From positions 1 to 26,393 of the forward strand of contig CAWVUB010000019.1 in NCBI GenBank assembly GCA_963933065.1: a DNA stretch of 26,393 nucleotides, read 5' to 3'. The DNA comes from UBA9410 sp963933065. GTDB lineage: Bacteria > Actinomycetota > Acidimicrobiia > Acidimicrobiales > MedAcidi-G1. This document shows positions 1-7,086 of the stretch, in pieces (the stretch's first letter is position 1; each line of letters opens with the position of its first letter). The notes under the pieces are model-generated. The model was not told the DNA's origin and did not search any database. It was given only the letters and a program-made list of their open reading frames with translations. Position numbers and translations under genes: made by a program.

Positions 1-608
1 TCAGACAGGTCTAGCCAGAGTTGATCCCAACCCTGACCTGGCCAGCAAGAATATGCGGCCATGCGTTTTTCTTCATAATGCATTTTCCGCACCCAAAGAT
101 TGTCACTAGCCGAATGGTCCCACCAGTTATCAGTCAGACATTCAAGAACCGAGATGTACTCATAGAGGTCGATAACCCCCTGATCACTCGTGTGCTGCAG
201 TAGCCACTGGCGCAGTGGACGGTCATCCCATTCCTCTAGTTCATCCCAGGAGGTTTCAGTAAGAGCCTTAATGACTTTCTTGACCTCTGCCTTGTCTGGC
301 ATCCGATCGCGGATGGAACCCCATTTCTTTGTTTCATTATCCCATACCGGCATTTCCTTTGATACAGCGCCATGAATCAAGTGTTTACCGACGTGTTCGA
401 AAACCTTTGTAATACCGGAACCAGAGTCTTCAATCAAGTGTCCACCAAGATTCAGAGTGAATCCTTCATCCTCGACTGCTAGTGCTCGTCCACCAAGGTA
501 AGGGGATCGCTCCAGAACCTGAACAGATTTTCCTTCTGCCGCAAGCAGTGCCCCGGCCGACAGACCAGCTGCTCCAGCGCCAATCACGACGACATCACAC
601 TTGCTCAT
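1..608 (-). CDS. FAD/NAD(P)-dependent oxidoreductase (phytoene-desaturase-like), partial
   Basis: The reading frame starts at the ATG at 608 and is still open at base 1, so only about 202 N-terminal residues are present. The N-terminus carries a classic dinucleotide-binding fold: a hydrophobic strand, then GAGAAG (residues 10-15), and an acidic residue ending strand 2 (VLERS, about 37-41), followed by LGGRA. This arrangement is typical of the amine oxidase / phytoene desaturase superfamily, flavoproteins that oxidise or desaturate hydrophobic substrates. A purine-rich GGGAAG lies about 8 bases before the ATG. A palindrome of the AAACG-NN-CGTTT type sits about 100 bp upstream (706-717), so the gene is probably co-regulated with the thiolase operon. 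The substrate cannot be told from the N-terminus. Retinol-saturase-like or carotenoid-type enzymes are alternatives. Confidence 0.8.
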   Translation of the reverse strand, partial: MSKCDVVVIGAGAAGLSAGALLAAEGKSVQVLERSPYLGGRALAVEDEGFTLNLGGHLIEDSGSGITKVFEHVGKHLIHGAVSKEMPVWDNETKKWGSIRDRMPDKAEVKKVIKALTETSWDELEEWDDRPLRQWLLQHTSDQGVIDLYEYISVLECLTDNWWDHSASDNLWVRKMHYEEKRMAAYSCWPGQGWDQLWLDLS

Positions 609-705
609 TGGCTAACTTCCCATCAATATTTTGAACGATTCCTAAAAGTAAAGAATCTTTAAGCCCTTGCCACACATGAAATCTATTACCACTCAGATAC
701 CAACC

Positions 706-717
706 AAACGGTCGTTT
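706..717. promoter_or_regulatory. Operator-like palindrome AAACG-GT-CGTTT
   Basis: A perfect inverted repeat, AAACG GT CGTTT, lies in the gap between the luciferase-like gene and the oxidoreductase, about 98 bp before the oxidoreductase start. The same core, CAAACG-NN-CGTTT, recurs at 3684-3703 before the thiolase. Palindromes of this size with a 2-bp spacer are common targets of TetR-family dimers, and a TetR gene lies at 4588-5265. The link to that regulator is inferred. Confidence 0.5.
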
Positions 718-761
718 TCAAGTAAAACCGTACCTTCCAGATCTTCTAATTTCCACCCGAC

Positions 762-1790
762 CTAGGTCTCGGTCACAGGCTCATCTGGTGCCAGCGCAAG
801 AGCCCTTGCCGTTGATTGCATGGTTTGGAGAGCCGGTTCGGGGCCCGAGTGGCCCGGACCTACGACGAAGAGCACTGGAAGATCCACTCCAGCGGCAACG
901 TATTGCTGCACACGAGCGGAAACGACTCCCGGTGGCCCAATCGGACACATTGCCTCCAACACGTCATCACCAGTAAGACCGAGTGCCTTCTGGCGGTCAC
1001 CATCTGCCCATGCCGCGGCTGCTTTAGCAAGGGTTGGGAAAGCCTCCAAAAAAGCGGCTTGGTGTGTCGGAACCATTGCATACGCAAGGATCGAACGCCG
1101 GCAACGTTCCCGGACAATTGACACATCTTCCTCGTTGCCTTCGAAACCCCAAAACGAAAGCACTACCTCGATCTCTGACGGATCTCGCCCAGCCTCAATG
1201 GCCCCTGCCCTGACCAGATCAACTTTCTGCTGGACCTCAGACGGAGGACACCAGGTCAGAAACACACCGTCGGCTATGGCCCCTGCCAAACGAAGCATCC
1301 GGTCGTTAATCGCAGCTAGCCAGATCGGTAAATCACCTTCGGGATCAATCGTTAAGCGAAAGTTGCGAGTGTGAAGTGTTTCAGTCTCAATAGAGACCTT
1401 CTCACCACTAATCACAGCACGAAAGATCTCTATGAAGTCCCGGGTCGTTGAAAGAGGCTTCTTGAAATCTCGGCCATGCCAATCACCAACCACAATCGGG
1501 CTTGAAGCCCCAAGTCCAACTGCTATCCGCCCTGGCGCCATCGAAGACAAGGTCGCAAACCCCATGGCCGCCAAGACCGGCGCCCTAGTGGTAGTCGGGA
1601 TGATCCCAGAAGCCAGACGAACTCGACTAGTCCGAGCAGCCATCATTCCTAAGGTTGCCATCACCTCGGCACCAGAGATCTCACCGCACACAACCGTGTC
1701 GTAACCAAGTTCTTCGGCCTCGACAGCAATACGGACGAAGTCTCTGGCCGACAGGCCATCCTCAACTGGCATGGTTACGCCGAGCTTCAT
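762..1790 (-). CDS. LLM-class (luciferase-like) F420-type oxidoreductase
   Basis: This 342-residue protein has the bacterial-luciferase-like TIM-barrel pattern: MKLGVTMPVEDG at the start, then RIAVEAEELGYDTV, a TSRVRLASGI strand, and the LSTTRDFIEIFRAVISGE helix typical of F420-dependent LLM enzymes. Such enzymes transfer hydride between coenzyme F420 (or flavin) and an organic substrate; the substrate here is unknown. A GTG at 1799 would add three residues, but the GGAG that would serve as ribosome binding site overlaps it. That GGAG is 8 bases before the ATG at 1790, so I use the ATG. The gene lies last in a minus-strand run, thiolase, VOC protein, then this gene (77-bp gap), and is probably in one operon with them. 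A second LLM gene lies at 5654. Confidence 0.9.
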   Translation of the reverse strand: MKLGVTMPVEDGLSARDFVRIAVEAEELGYDTVVCGEISGAEVMATLGMMAARTSRVRLASGIIPTTTRAPVLAAMGFATLSSMAPGRIAVGLGASSPIVVGDWHGRDFKKPLSTTRDFIEIFRAVISGEKVSIETETLHTRNFRLTIDPEGDLPIWLAAINDRMLRLAGAIADGVFLTWCPPSEVQQKVDLVRAGAIEAGRDPSEIEVVLSFWGFEGNEEDVSIVRERCRRSILAYAMVPTHQAAFLEAFPTLAKAAAAWADGDRQKALGLTGDDVLEAMCPIGPPGVVSARVQQYVAAGVDLPVLFVVGPGHSGPEPALQTMQSTARALALAPDEPVTET

Positions 1791-1867
1791 TGGCAGCACT
1801 CCAAGAGTTTCATATCAAAAAGAAGAGAACCAGTTAGCAACTAAATATGAGGCCAAATGCGCTTTAC

Positions 1868-2404
1868 CTATTCGGTTACAAACCGATCTTCCAGTTCATT
1901 TAGTAGTTCAGAGTTCTCAGCGTTGCCAGGGTGCGGAAGCCAGTTCTCTCCACCTGAGAGGTACCGAGTGGCCAATTCGATGAGTGGACCGTGGGCCTTT
2001 TCCGGTGAGATGAAGTTCCACTTCAACCAAGGCTGAGTATTGGGATTGGAAGGCTCGTCAAGAACCAGCGGAATTTTTGCTTCCCGACAGTCCTCGATCA
2101 TCTTGTCGAAATTGTCCGAACAGAAGGCGATGTGATGCACGTATTCGCCCTTCTTGGCTAGAACTTTGTCTGGCCAATGACCCGCTTCGGAAGGGGACCA
2201 CAACTGTATGGACACGCCCGTGGGATCAGGGTTCTGGAAAGTGACCCACTTCATCGGCGTACCGTCAGCATCGTCTTTCCCCTCACCCCTTGTGACGGAC
2301 ATGGTGTGTTCTGGAGACAGGACTCCCAGGATGTGCTCCCAATCGTCCTCAGCCTTGTCTAAATCAGACACCAAGAGCGAAATATGGTCGATGTGTATTC
2401 CCAT
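1868..2404 (-). CDS. VOC-family (glyoxalase-fold) protein
   Basis: The 178-residue product opens with MGIHIDHISLLVSDLDKAE, the usual first beta-alpha unit of a vicinal-oxygen-chelate domain with a metal-ligand-type His at residue 7. A second module follows, with YVHHIAFCSDNFDKM (about residues 87-101), giving the paired layout of glyoxalase I, methylmalonyl-CoA epimerase and extradiol dioxygenase relatives. His and Glu residues at the expected places (for example PLIELATRYL near the end) could complete a metal site. It lies between the thiolase (50-bp gap) and an LLM oxidoreductase, so a role as epimerase, isomerase or ring-cleaving enzyme in a catabolic route is plausible. A single specific reaction cannot be assigned. 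An AAGAGAG-like purine stretch precedes the ATG. Confidence 0.85.
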   Translation of the reverse strand: MGIHIDHISLLVSDLDKAEDDWEHILGVLSPEHTMSVTRGEGKDDADGTPMKWVTFQNPDPTGVSIQLWSPSEAGHWPDKVLAKKGEYVHHIAFCSDNFDKMIEDCREAKIPLVLDEPSNPNTQPWLKWNFISPEKAHGPLIELATRYLSGGENWLPHPGNAENSELLNELEDRFVTE

Positions 2405-2454
2405 TAACTCTCTTCTTTCTCTTCTGACGTGGTTCGTTTCTATCTGCGAGCCGT

Positions 2455-3600
2455 TTAGACCAATTCAAGGATGGTGGCATTCGACAATCCGCCACCCTCA
2501 CACATGGTCTGCAGTCCATATTTGGTTCCAGTTCTTGCCATCTCGTGAACGAGTGTGGTCATAAGGCGTGCACCACTTGCTCCTAGTGGGTGCCCCAATG
2601 CAATTGCTCCACCGTTGACATTCACAAGATCAGGATTGACCCCGATTTCTTTCTCCCATGCCAATACCACAGAAGCAAAGGCCTCATTGCACTCAAACAG
2701 ACCGATGTCATCCAGTGAAAGCCCAGATTTAGCCATGGCCTTCCGCGTCGCAGGGATTGGTCCAGTCAATATGAGGACTGGATCACTACCAGTCACCACT
2801 GCGGTATGAACTCGAGCCATTGGTTGCAGTCCATACCGTTTTACTGCTTCCTCAGAGGCCACAAGAATTGCGGCAGAGCCATCGGTCAACTGGCTCGACA
2901 TCGCAGCCGTCAGGGGGCCAAAGTCGCTGAACGGGCTAAGCGACTCCATCTTTTCAATAGTGGTCTCGCGTATTCCTTCGTCTCGCTGTACTCCATTGAC
3001 CTCAAGAAATTGAGAATCAAAGCGCCCCTCAGACCAGGCATCAGTCGCCGACTGATGACTTTTTAAGGCCAGTTGGTTCATCTGCCCCGGACTTACCTCC
3101 CACTTTTCAGCGATGAGGTTCCCTCCCCGAAACTGATGCACAACCTGTTCACCAAAGCGTTCTTTCCAGAGCTCGGCGTCGAAGGGATAGCCCATACCAA
3201 GATCTGGACCGACGTCAGCTTGGCTGTTCAGGGTGACAAGACTCATTACCTCGACACCACCAGCAACAACAAGGTCCATATCGCCTGACCGGATCGCCTG
3301 AGAAGCAAAGTGCACAGCTTGCTGTGAGGAGCCACATTGTCGATCTAGCGTCACCGCTGGAACGCTGTCATCGAACCCAGCTGCTAACCAGCAATTCCTA
3401 CCGACGTTGAAGGCCTGGGCTCCAATCTGCCCCACACAACCCCAAATAACGTCATCGACCTCTGCTGGATCAATGTCCACCCGTCCCATTAGTCCTCGCA
3501 GAACTTCCGCTCCGAGATCAACAGGGTGAAGTCCACTTAATCCACCACGAAAGCGGCCCATAGGTGAACGAACGGCATCGATGATGAACGCCTCAGACAT
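2455..3600 (-). CDS. Thiolase (acetyl-CoA C-acyltransferase family)
   Basis: This 381-residue protein has all thiolase hallmarks. The nucleophilic cysteine is in DRQCGSSQQAVHF (Cys89). The NEAFA box (ECNEAFASVV) is present, as are the His motif in GGAIALGHPLGASGAR and a second cysteine in CEGGGLSNA near the C-terminus. Thiolases cleave 3-ketoacyl-CoA with CoA in the last step of beta-oxidation or, in reverse, condense acyl-CoAs. The C-terminal loop reads CEGGG where many members have C-I/V-GGG, a small deviation. A strong GGAGGT lies 7 bases before the ATG. The gene is first in the thiolase-VOC-LLM run, behind a promoter with an overlapping palindrome at 3684-3703. The chain-length or ring-fragment specificity is not visible. 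Confidence 0.95.
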   Translation of the reverse strand: MSEAFIIDAVRSPMGRFRGGLSGLHPVDLGAEVLRGLMGRVDIDPAEVDDVIWGCVGQIGAQAFNVGRNCWLAAGFDDSVPAVTLDRQCGSSQQAVHFASQAIRSGDMDLVVAGGVEVMSLVTLNSQADVGPDLGMGYPFDAELWKERFGEQVVHQFRGGNLIAEKWEVSPGQMNQLALKSHQSATDAWSEGRFDSQFLEVNGVQRDEGIRETTIEKMESLSPFSDFGPLTAAMSSQLTDGSAAILVASEEAVKRYGLQPMARVHTAVVTGSDPVLILTGPIPATRKAMAKSGLSLDDIGLFECNEAFASVVLAWEKEIGVNPDLVNVNGGAIALGHPLGASGARLMTTLVHEMARTGTKYGLQTMCEGGGLSNATILELV

Positions 3601-3661
3601 TCAGCAACCTCCGATACAACTGCCATTGGATTTAAACAATGGTTCTCCAAACTGGAACTAG

Positions 3662-3689
3662 ATCATAGAGTCTAGAAGCCGCTATTCAA
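3662..3689 (-). promoter_or_regulatory. Predicted promoter of the thiolase operon
   Basis: On the minus strand, TTGAAT (plus-strand 3684-3689) and TATGAT (3662-3667) are separated by 16 bp, a good match to a housekeeping sigma promoter. It lies about 60 bp before the thiolase ATG. The -35 box is inside the right-hand arm of the palindrome at 3684-3703, so a bound repressor would block it. Confidence 0.5.
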
Positions 3690-3703
3690 ACGAGCGTTTG
3701 AAT
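3684..3703. promoter_or_regulatory. Perfect 20-bp operator palindrome before the thiolase operon
   Basis: Nine-base arms ATTCAAACG and CGTTTGAAT flank the dinucleotide AG with no mismatch. The site lies in the 137-bp gap between the SDR stop and the thiolase start and overlaps the predicted -35 box. Its core is shared with 706-717. The form suits a TetR-family repressor; the gene at 4588-5265 is the obvious candidate, though binding is inferred. Confidence 0.65.
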
Positions 3704-3737
3704 TAACTGCCCATAAATTCATACACTGTCATCTGAA

Positions 3738-4490
3738 CTAAATCGAATAGCCACCATCGACATCAATCACCTGGCCCGTGACATACGAGGCGGCAGGCGA
3801 AGCTAGGAAAGCGACGACCTCTGCGATCTCGCTCGCCGTACCTAGTCGTCTCAGCGGCAATGCGGCCTCAGTCTCATCCATGGCTTCTGGTTCTACGGCA
3901 CCCAACTCAATCAATCTTTGAGCCATCCCCTCAGCCAAGAGGCCAACCCCAACCGCATTGGCCCGTAGGCCATACCTACCCTCCTCAGCGGCAATGCTGC
4001 GGATTAATGCTTCAATCGCTGCTTTCGGTGAAGCCGACAAAATGTCACGAGGAACATTACGGCGCACGGCAACTGAAGTAACAGCGACCACCGAACCCGC
4101 AGATTCCCTGAGGTGCGGGATTGCATGGCGAACGCTGGCAAAGAAACCAACTGCCTCAGCAGTCAGATGCAATGCGTACTTTTCCGTATCAATAGTGCTG
4201 CACCACATCTGATCAACAAGCAGACCAGCCGCATAGACCAGAGAATCCAGAGAACCCATTTTGTCGACAGTCTCTTGGACTGCATTCTCAAGCGTGTCTG
4301 GCTTGTTCAGGTCAACTTCCACCACAACACTTCGTCGGCCCAACTGCTCGACCTCAAGAGCCACACGATTCGCCGACTCCGCACTCGAACGCGCCGTGAG
4401 CACCACGTCCATTCCCTGCGCTGCAAGGGTTCTACAGATCGCTGCTCCTATTGCGCCACTGCCACCAACAACAAGTGCAACACCGTTCAT
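3738..4490 (-). CDS. Short-chain dehydrogenase/reductase-like protein without the catalytic Tyr
   Basis: The 250-residue product is a FabG-type Rossmann protein. It has a glycine-rich GGSGAIG loop (9-15), an acidic VDL at about 59-61, YAAG in place of the usual NNAG (86-89), the serine of TSVA (Ser139), and the C-terminal ASYVTGQVIDVDGGYSI, which is nearly diagnostic for the family. The usual YxxxK, however, reads SASPK (152-156), so the catalytic tyrosine is replaced by serine while lysine is kept. The codons TTG TCG GCT TCA CCG AAA are clear, so this is not a reading error in one frame. It may be a non-redox homologue, or use another residue. It lies between the TetR gene (97-bp gap) and the thiolase. 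Confidence 0.85.
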   Translation of the reverse strand: MNGVALVVGGSGAIGAAICRTLAAQGMDVVLTARSSAESANRVALEVEQLGRRSVVVEVDLNKPDTLENAVQETVDKMGSLDSLVYAAGLLVDQMWCSTIDTEKYALHLTAEAVGFFASVRHAIPHLRESAGSVVAVTSVAVRRNVPRDILSASPKAAIEALIRSIAAEEGRYGLRANAVGVGLLAEGMAQRLIELGAVEPEAMDETEAALPLRRLGTASEIAEVVAFLASPAASYVTGQVIDVDGGYSI

Positions 4491-4520
4491 TCCAACTCCA
4501 GTTTTCTATTCAGAGAACTA

Positions 4521-4534
4521 AAATAAATTTATTT
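4521..4534. repeat. AT-only 14-bp palindrome in the SDR upstream gap
   Basis: AAATAAATTTATTT is its own reverse complement. It lies about 30 bp before the SDR start in a 97-bp AT-rich gap that also holds the inverted repeat TTGTTG (4551-4556) / CAACAA (4569-4574). It may be part of a promoter or operator, or may simply reflect base composition. No AAACG-NN-CGTTT site is present here. Confidence 0.3.
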
Positions 4535-4587
4535 AAATTAGACAATCATCTTGTTGATAATAAATAACCAACAACTAGGGATTACTC

Positions 4588-5265
4588 TTACGAGAGTTCC
4601 CCACGAATACGTTCGATAAGAGACTTTCGACCACCACAAGAAGTAGTAAATTCTTCACTCGCAAGCCCTAAAACAACTTGTTCTCCAAATTGGCTGCCTA
4701 TTTCTTCGGGAGTCCAAGACCCTCCCTCTTGGTACCAGAACGACATCGAATTCATCATGCCGACGATCCCAGAAGTAGCCATTCTCGCGTTCAGGCCAGC
4801 ATCAACTTGTCCCATCTCTTGGCCTTCCACAAGAATGCTTCGAAGGAAGAGCGAATATGCATGACCAGCACCCCGGATGATCTCTTTGCGATCATCAGAT
4901 AGCGACCGAAACTCACGAAAGAATACCGAATGCTTAACTCGATCATCGTGAAATACCTTTACATGGGTATTTACAAGAGCATAGGACTGCGCCAACGGGC
5001 TAACATCTAGGTGAGATACCGTAGATATCGCTCTAAGAGCACCCTCATGAGACTCTTCAATTATCCGAAATAGTAAATCTTCTTTACTATTTATATAGTA
5101 ATAAATTGAACCCTTTAGCAATCCCACTTCGTTAGCAATGTCTTGAGTTGATGTCGCTGCATACCCTTTTGTATGAAACATAAGAGCAGCAGCATCTACA
5201 ATTGATTCCAACCGGTTATTCGATGACGCCCCAGTGCGATCTGCCTTCCGAGGACTCTTTGGCAT
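4588..5265 (-). CDS. TetR/AcrR-family transcriptional regulator
   Basis: The 225-residue protein has a standard N-terminal TetR DNA-binding domain. ILxAAxxLFxxKGYxATS-type sequence (IVDAAALMFHTKGYAATS) leads into the helix-turn-helix TSTQDIANEVGLLKGSIYYY (about residues 40-58), followed by NSKEDLLFRII. The C-terminal ligand domain resembles those of acyl-CoA-responsive regulators only loosely. The ATG at 5265 has AAGGAAA upstream. The gene is visibly richer in A+T than its neighbours, including stretches of TTTACTATTTATATAG type, which hints at a different history. It lies upstream of SDR, thiolase, VOC and LLM genes and diverges from a second LLM gene. It is the likely reader of the palindromes at 706-717 and 3684-3703, though that is untested. 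Confidence 0.92.
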   Translation of the reverse strand: MPKSPRKADRTGASSNNRLESIVDAAALMFHTKGYAATSTQDIANEVGLLKGSIYYYINSKEDLLFRIIEESHEGALRAISTVSHLDVSPLAQSYALVNTHVKVFHDDRVKHSVFFREFRSLSDDRKEIIRGAGHAYSLFLRSILVEGQEMGQVDAGLNARMATSGIVGMMNSMSFWYQEGGSWTPEEIGSQFGEQVVLGLASEEFTTSCGGRKSLIERIRGELS

Positions 5266-5653
5266 CGAAGATTTCCTTAATCGTGGACATCACTTATTTA
5301 CAGAGGCACAACTCTACGGTCATACACCTTCTGGCACCAGTGGACCTCACAACGAAAGACAACCATGCGATTGCCAATAGGACTCTCTTACGGGGTTACT
5401 GGTAATTGCAGCCTCCTACCAACACAAATCCTTATCTATGAACTTAGTCGGAACTAGTGAAAAATTCCCACCGTGATCCACCTAATGACAGGGTGGTCAA
5501 GGAAGCTTCACAGACCATTTCTTCCAGTCCATTAAACCAACACGGCTAAAACCGGACGAATGTCACTACCAGTGGGTGTTGCTAAGAGAGAACTGCATGA
5601 TAGGAACCGTTAGGAACGGCAGAAAATCTGTATCTGCCAAAGAGAGGTAAAGA
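5266..5653. other. 388-bp divergent intergenic region, TetR / LLM oxidoreductase
   Basis: No gene is seen here. The region separates two divergent starts, so it should hold both promoters, but I could not pick a convincing -35/-10 pair for either. It contains an inverted repeat TGATCCACC / GGTGGTCA (about 5475-5498, one bulged base), a small palindrome GTTAC-TG-GTAAT near 5393-5404, the word ACCAGTGG twice (5336-5343, 5568-5575; a third copy at 5692 is inside the LLM gene), and a tandem repeat at 5601-5619. No copy of AAACG-NN-CGTTT is present. Confidence 0.5.
5601..5619. repeat. Tandem TAGGAAC repeats before the LLM gene
   Basis: TAGGAACCGT is followed directly by TAGGAACGGC, giving two helical-turn-spaced copies of TAGGAAC. 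The same bases also form CCGTT-AGG-AACGG, a 5-bp inverted repeat with 3-bp spacer. The element ends about 34 bp before the LLM start codon and may be a regulator site. It could be chance. Confidence 0.3.
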
Positions 5654-6769
5654 ATGGACATCCAACTAGGGGCCCCTGGTCAAATAATCCCACCAGTGGA
5701 TCGAGGTATCTCTCTCGGCATCAAAATGGAGAAACTCGGCTACGACGCACTCTGGTGGCCCGACCACCTCATGGGCTGGCACCCGGACAGCATGTGGAAC
5801 GAAGACTTCACTCCGCTGGCCAAACACCAACCCTCTAGCCACGTGCATGTAGACCCATTCGCAATGATGGCAGCAGTCGGGGCGCAGACTGAACGGATAC
5901 GCGTCGGCACCTGCGTAACTGACCTGCTGCGACGACACCCGGCTTCCATAGCCCAGACGATGCTGACCCTCGACCACATGACCAAGGGCCGAGCCATCCT
6001 GGGGCTCGGCTCTGGTGAACAACTCAACATCCAACCCTATGGCATCAACTGGGATAAGCCAGTTGCGAAACTCGCTGAGGGTCTGGAAATCATCCGGCTA
6101 TTGATGAACGCCGGAAGTGAGACCGTTAACTTTGAAGGTAAGCATTTCCGACTCCAAGACGCCGTCATGGGCCTTGACCCATACGGGGCAAGCCCGCCCG
6201 AAATCTGGCTGGCGGCCCATGGGCCACGGATGCTTTCACTGACAGGCCAGTATGCCGACGGCTGGCTTCCCACAAAGATGTCTCCTGAAGCTTACCGAGA
6301 TTCTCTTCAGCGAATACGTACGGCTGCCCAAGACGCGGGTCGAAACATTGATCACTTCGTTCCGGGAATGCTCGGCTATGTCTTGGTGGGGCCAGACCAA
6401 GAATCGGTCGACCGGCTACTTGCCTCAGAAATGATTCGGATGCTCTGCATCCTCATGCCCAACTGGGTCTTCGAAAGCCTTGGACTGCCCCCACCACTCG
6501 GTACTGACGGAGGTTTTCATGACTTCATACCTAGTCGTATCCCTCGCGAGGAGGTAGAGCGGATCGTCAAAGCGATCCCACCAAAAGTCTCTGCCCACTA
6601 TGCATTTGCAGGAACAGTTGAACAACTAGTTGAAGAGATCGCCAGCTACCACGCTGCCGGCTTGCGCCACTTAGTGATGTGGAACATCACTGGGCTCGGT
6701 GATCCAGATCTAGCCCGTTTCAGTTTTGAAGCAATGAACGAACTGCAAACTGAACTAAAAGCACTCTGA
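5654..6769 (+). CDS. LLM-class F420-dependent oxidoreductase
   Basis: This 371-residue protein begins MDIQLGAPGQIIPP and continues with KMEKLGYDALWWPDHLMGWHP, the pattern of the F420-dependent glucose-6-phosphate dehydrogenase / methylene-H4MPT reductase branch of the luciferase-like family. Further family signs are TERIRVGTCVTDLLRRHPA, LDHMTKGRAILGLGSGE and PPEIWLAAHGPRML. The reaction should be F420-linked hydride transfer; the substrate is unknown. It is about 30 residues longer than the other LLM gene at 762 and is not a close copy. AGAGGT lies 6 bases before the ATG. It is divergent from the TetR gene and probably controlled by it. A 190-bp gap without a gene follows, then a tRNA. Confidence 0.92.
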   Translation: MDIQLGAPGQIIPPVDRGISLGIKMEKLGYDALWWPDHLMGWHPDSMWNEDFTPLAKHQPSSHVHVDPFAMMAAVGAQTERIRVGTCVTDLLRRHPASIAQTMLTLDHMTKGRAILGLGSGEQLNIQPYGINWDKPVAKLAEGLEIIRLLMNAGSETVNFEGKHFRLQDAVMGLDPYGASPPEIWLAAHGPRMLSLTGQYADGWLPTKMSPEAYRDSLQRIRTAAQDAGRNIDHFVPGMLGYVLVGPDQESVDRLLASEMIRMLCILMPNWVFESLGLPPPLGTDGGFHDFIPSRIPREEVERIVKAIPPKVSAHYAFAGTVEQLVEEIASYHAAGLRHLVMWNITGLGDPDLARFSFEAMNELQTELKAL

Positions 6770-6959
6770 GAACTAGCCCTAGATCTGTAACCCCAGTTAC
6801 TGACCTCAGAAAGTGGGCCGATACTCTGGAGAAAGAGAACTTACATAGCCGTTGAGGAACTTATTTCCAAGACTGCTACTAAGTTCTCTGGTCGTTATAA
6901 CTTACGTACAAGGCGTAGCAGGGATTTCGTACATATAGAACCTTGGCATTTCAAGGCTC

Positions 6960-7033
6960 GCGGGTGTAGTTCAATGGTAGAATCTCAGCTTCCCAAGCTG
7001 AATACCGGGGTTCGATTCCCCGTACCCGCTCCA
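6960..7033 (+). tRNA. tRNA-Gly (anticodon CCC)
   Basis: A full cloverleaf is visible. The acceptor stem is GCGGGTG with TACCCGC (last pair G-T). The D arm contains GTTCAATGGTAGAAT, and the anticodon stem TCAGC/GCTGA encloses loop TTCCCAA, with CCC at 6992-6994. The T arm is CGGGG-TTCGATT-CCCCG. CCA is encoded at 7031-7033 after discriminator T. The anticodon reads GGG glycine codons. A short inverted repeat, CCTTG...CAAGG (6941-6956), lies just before the mature 5' end. A TATAGA at 6934-6939 is a possible -10 box, but I saw no clear -35. Confidence 0.95.
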
Positions 7034-7086
7034 AAGCACCTGGTAGATGAGTCGTCGGCAAGGCAACCGTACTACGGTTCGCCACC

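Noticed and set aside
6787..6800. Possible terminator hairpin GTAAC-CCCA-GTTAC after the LLM gene.
   Set aside because: Only 5 pairs, weak, and no T-tract follows.
6960..7033. tRNA-Gly as the attachment site of a genomic island covering the proline and transporter genes.
   Set aside because: No integrase and no repeated tRNA 3' end were seen downstream in the window.
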